A DNA stretch of 47,261 nucleotides from Candidatus Hydrogenedentes bacterium CG07_land_8_20_14_0_80_42_17. GTDB taxonomy: Bacteria > UBA8481. Shown piece by piece: positions 47,127 through 47,261 of the stretch; within the stretch, counting starts at the first letter, position 1, and each line of letters opens with the position of its first letter. A program made the translations under genes and the position numbers. The notes below the pieces were generated by a model, which did not search any database, was not told the DNA's origin, and worked only from the letters and a program-made list of their open reading frames with translations. The stretch lies in the NCBI GenBank assembly GCA_002780065.1, contig PEWQ01000075.1:1-47261 (forward strand). Direction: 5' to 3'.

Positions 47127-47261
47127 ATTTTTTCTCCTCAAGAATTTATTTACCGGGCTCGTGCAAGTAGCATTTTTGAACCACGGAGTTACAGAGACAC
47201 GGAGATTTTTAAATAATTTTTTATTTTTTTTATCCTTGTCTCCAGCCTATCTTCCAAAGAA

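Noticed and set aside
1-47261. Search for rRNA and tRNA genes
   Set aside because: No convincing rRNA segment or tRNA cloverleaf was recognised by eye; a tRNAscan/barrnap run would be decisive.

Overview
Bacterial chromosomal segment, largely housekeeping and motility genes, with no intact mobile element seen. From left to right: the trailer end of a CRISPR array (repeat GTCGCGCCCCGTGCGGGGCGCGTGGATTGAAAC, I-C-like, last repeat degenerate, no cas genes in window); rho; a TPR protein; a DUF35 + thiolase-fold pair; an AT-rich AAA_14/DUF4143 ATPase; rpsB-tsf-pyrH-frr-uppS; trkH-trkA; a YchF-like protein without a recognisable G domain; a secreted helix-hairpin-helix protein; a HIT protein; oppD-oppF; cutA; a flagellar operon (flgB-flgC-fliE-fliF-fliG-fliH-fliI-fliJ-SLT-motE-like); argS; flagellin and flaG on the minus strand; two GT9-type glycosyltransferases; a cobalamin riboswitch with terminator followed by btuB-tonB-btuF-btuC-btuD; carA-carB; a CDF transporter; and a tandem-methyltransferase protein. 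The best candidates for something undescribed are: (1) a sigma28-type promoter driving flaG-flagellin with a highly structured leader RNA whose hairpins present CsrA-type GGA loops, matched by a second GGA-loop hairpin that contains the flagellin Shine-Dalgarno; (2) an adjacent glycosyltransferase whose N-terminus resembles the MAF flagellin-glycosylation N-domain fused to a GT9 domain; (3) a thiolase-fold protein with Ser at the catalytic Cys position, paired with DUF35; and (4) a YchF paralogue lacking its P-loop. All calls come from reading the sequence by eye; no database search was run.
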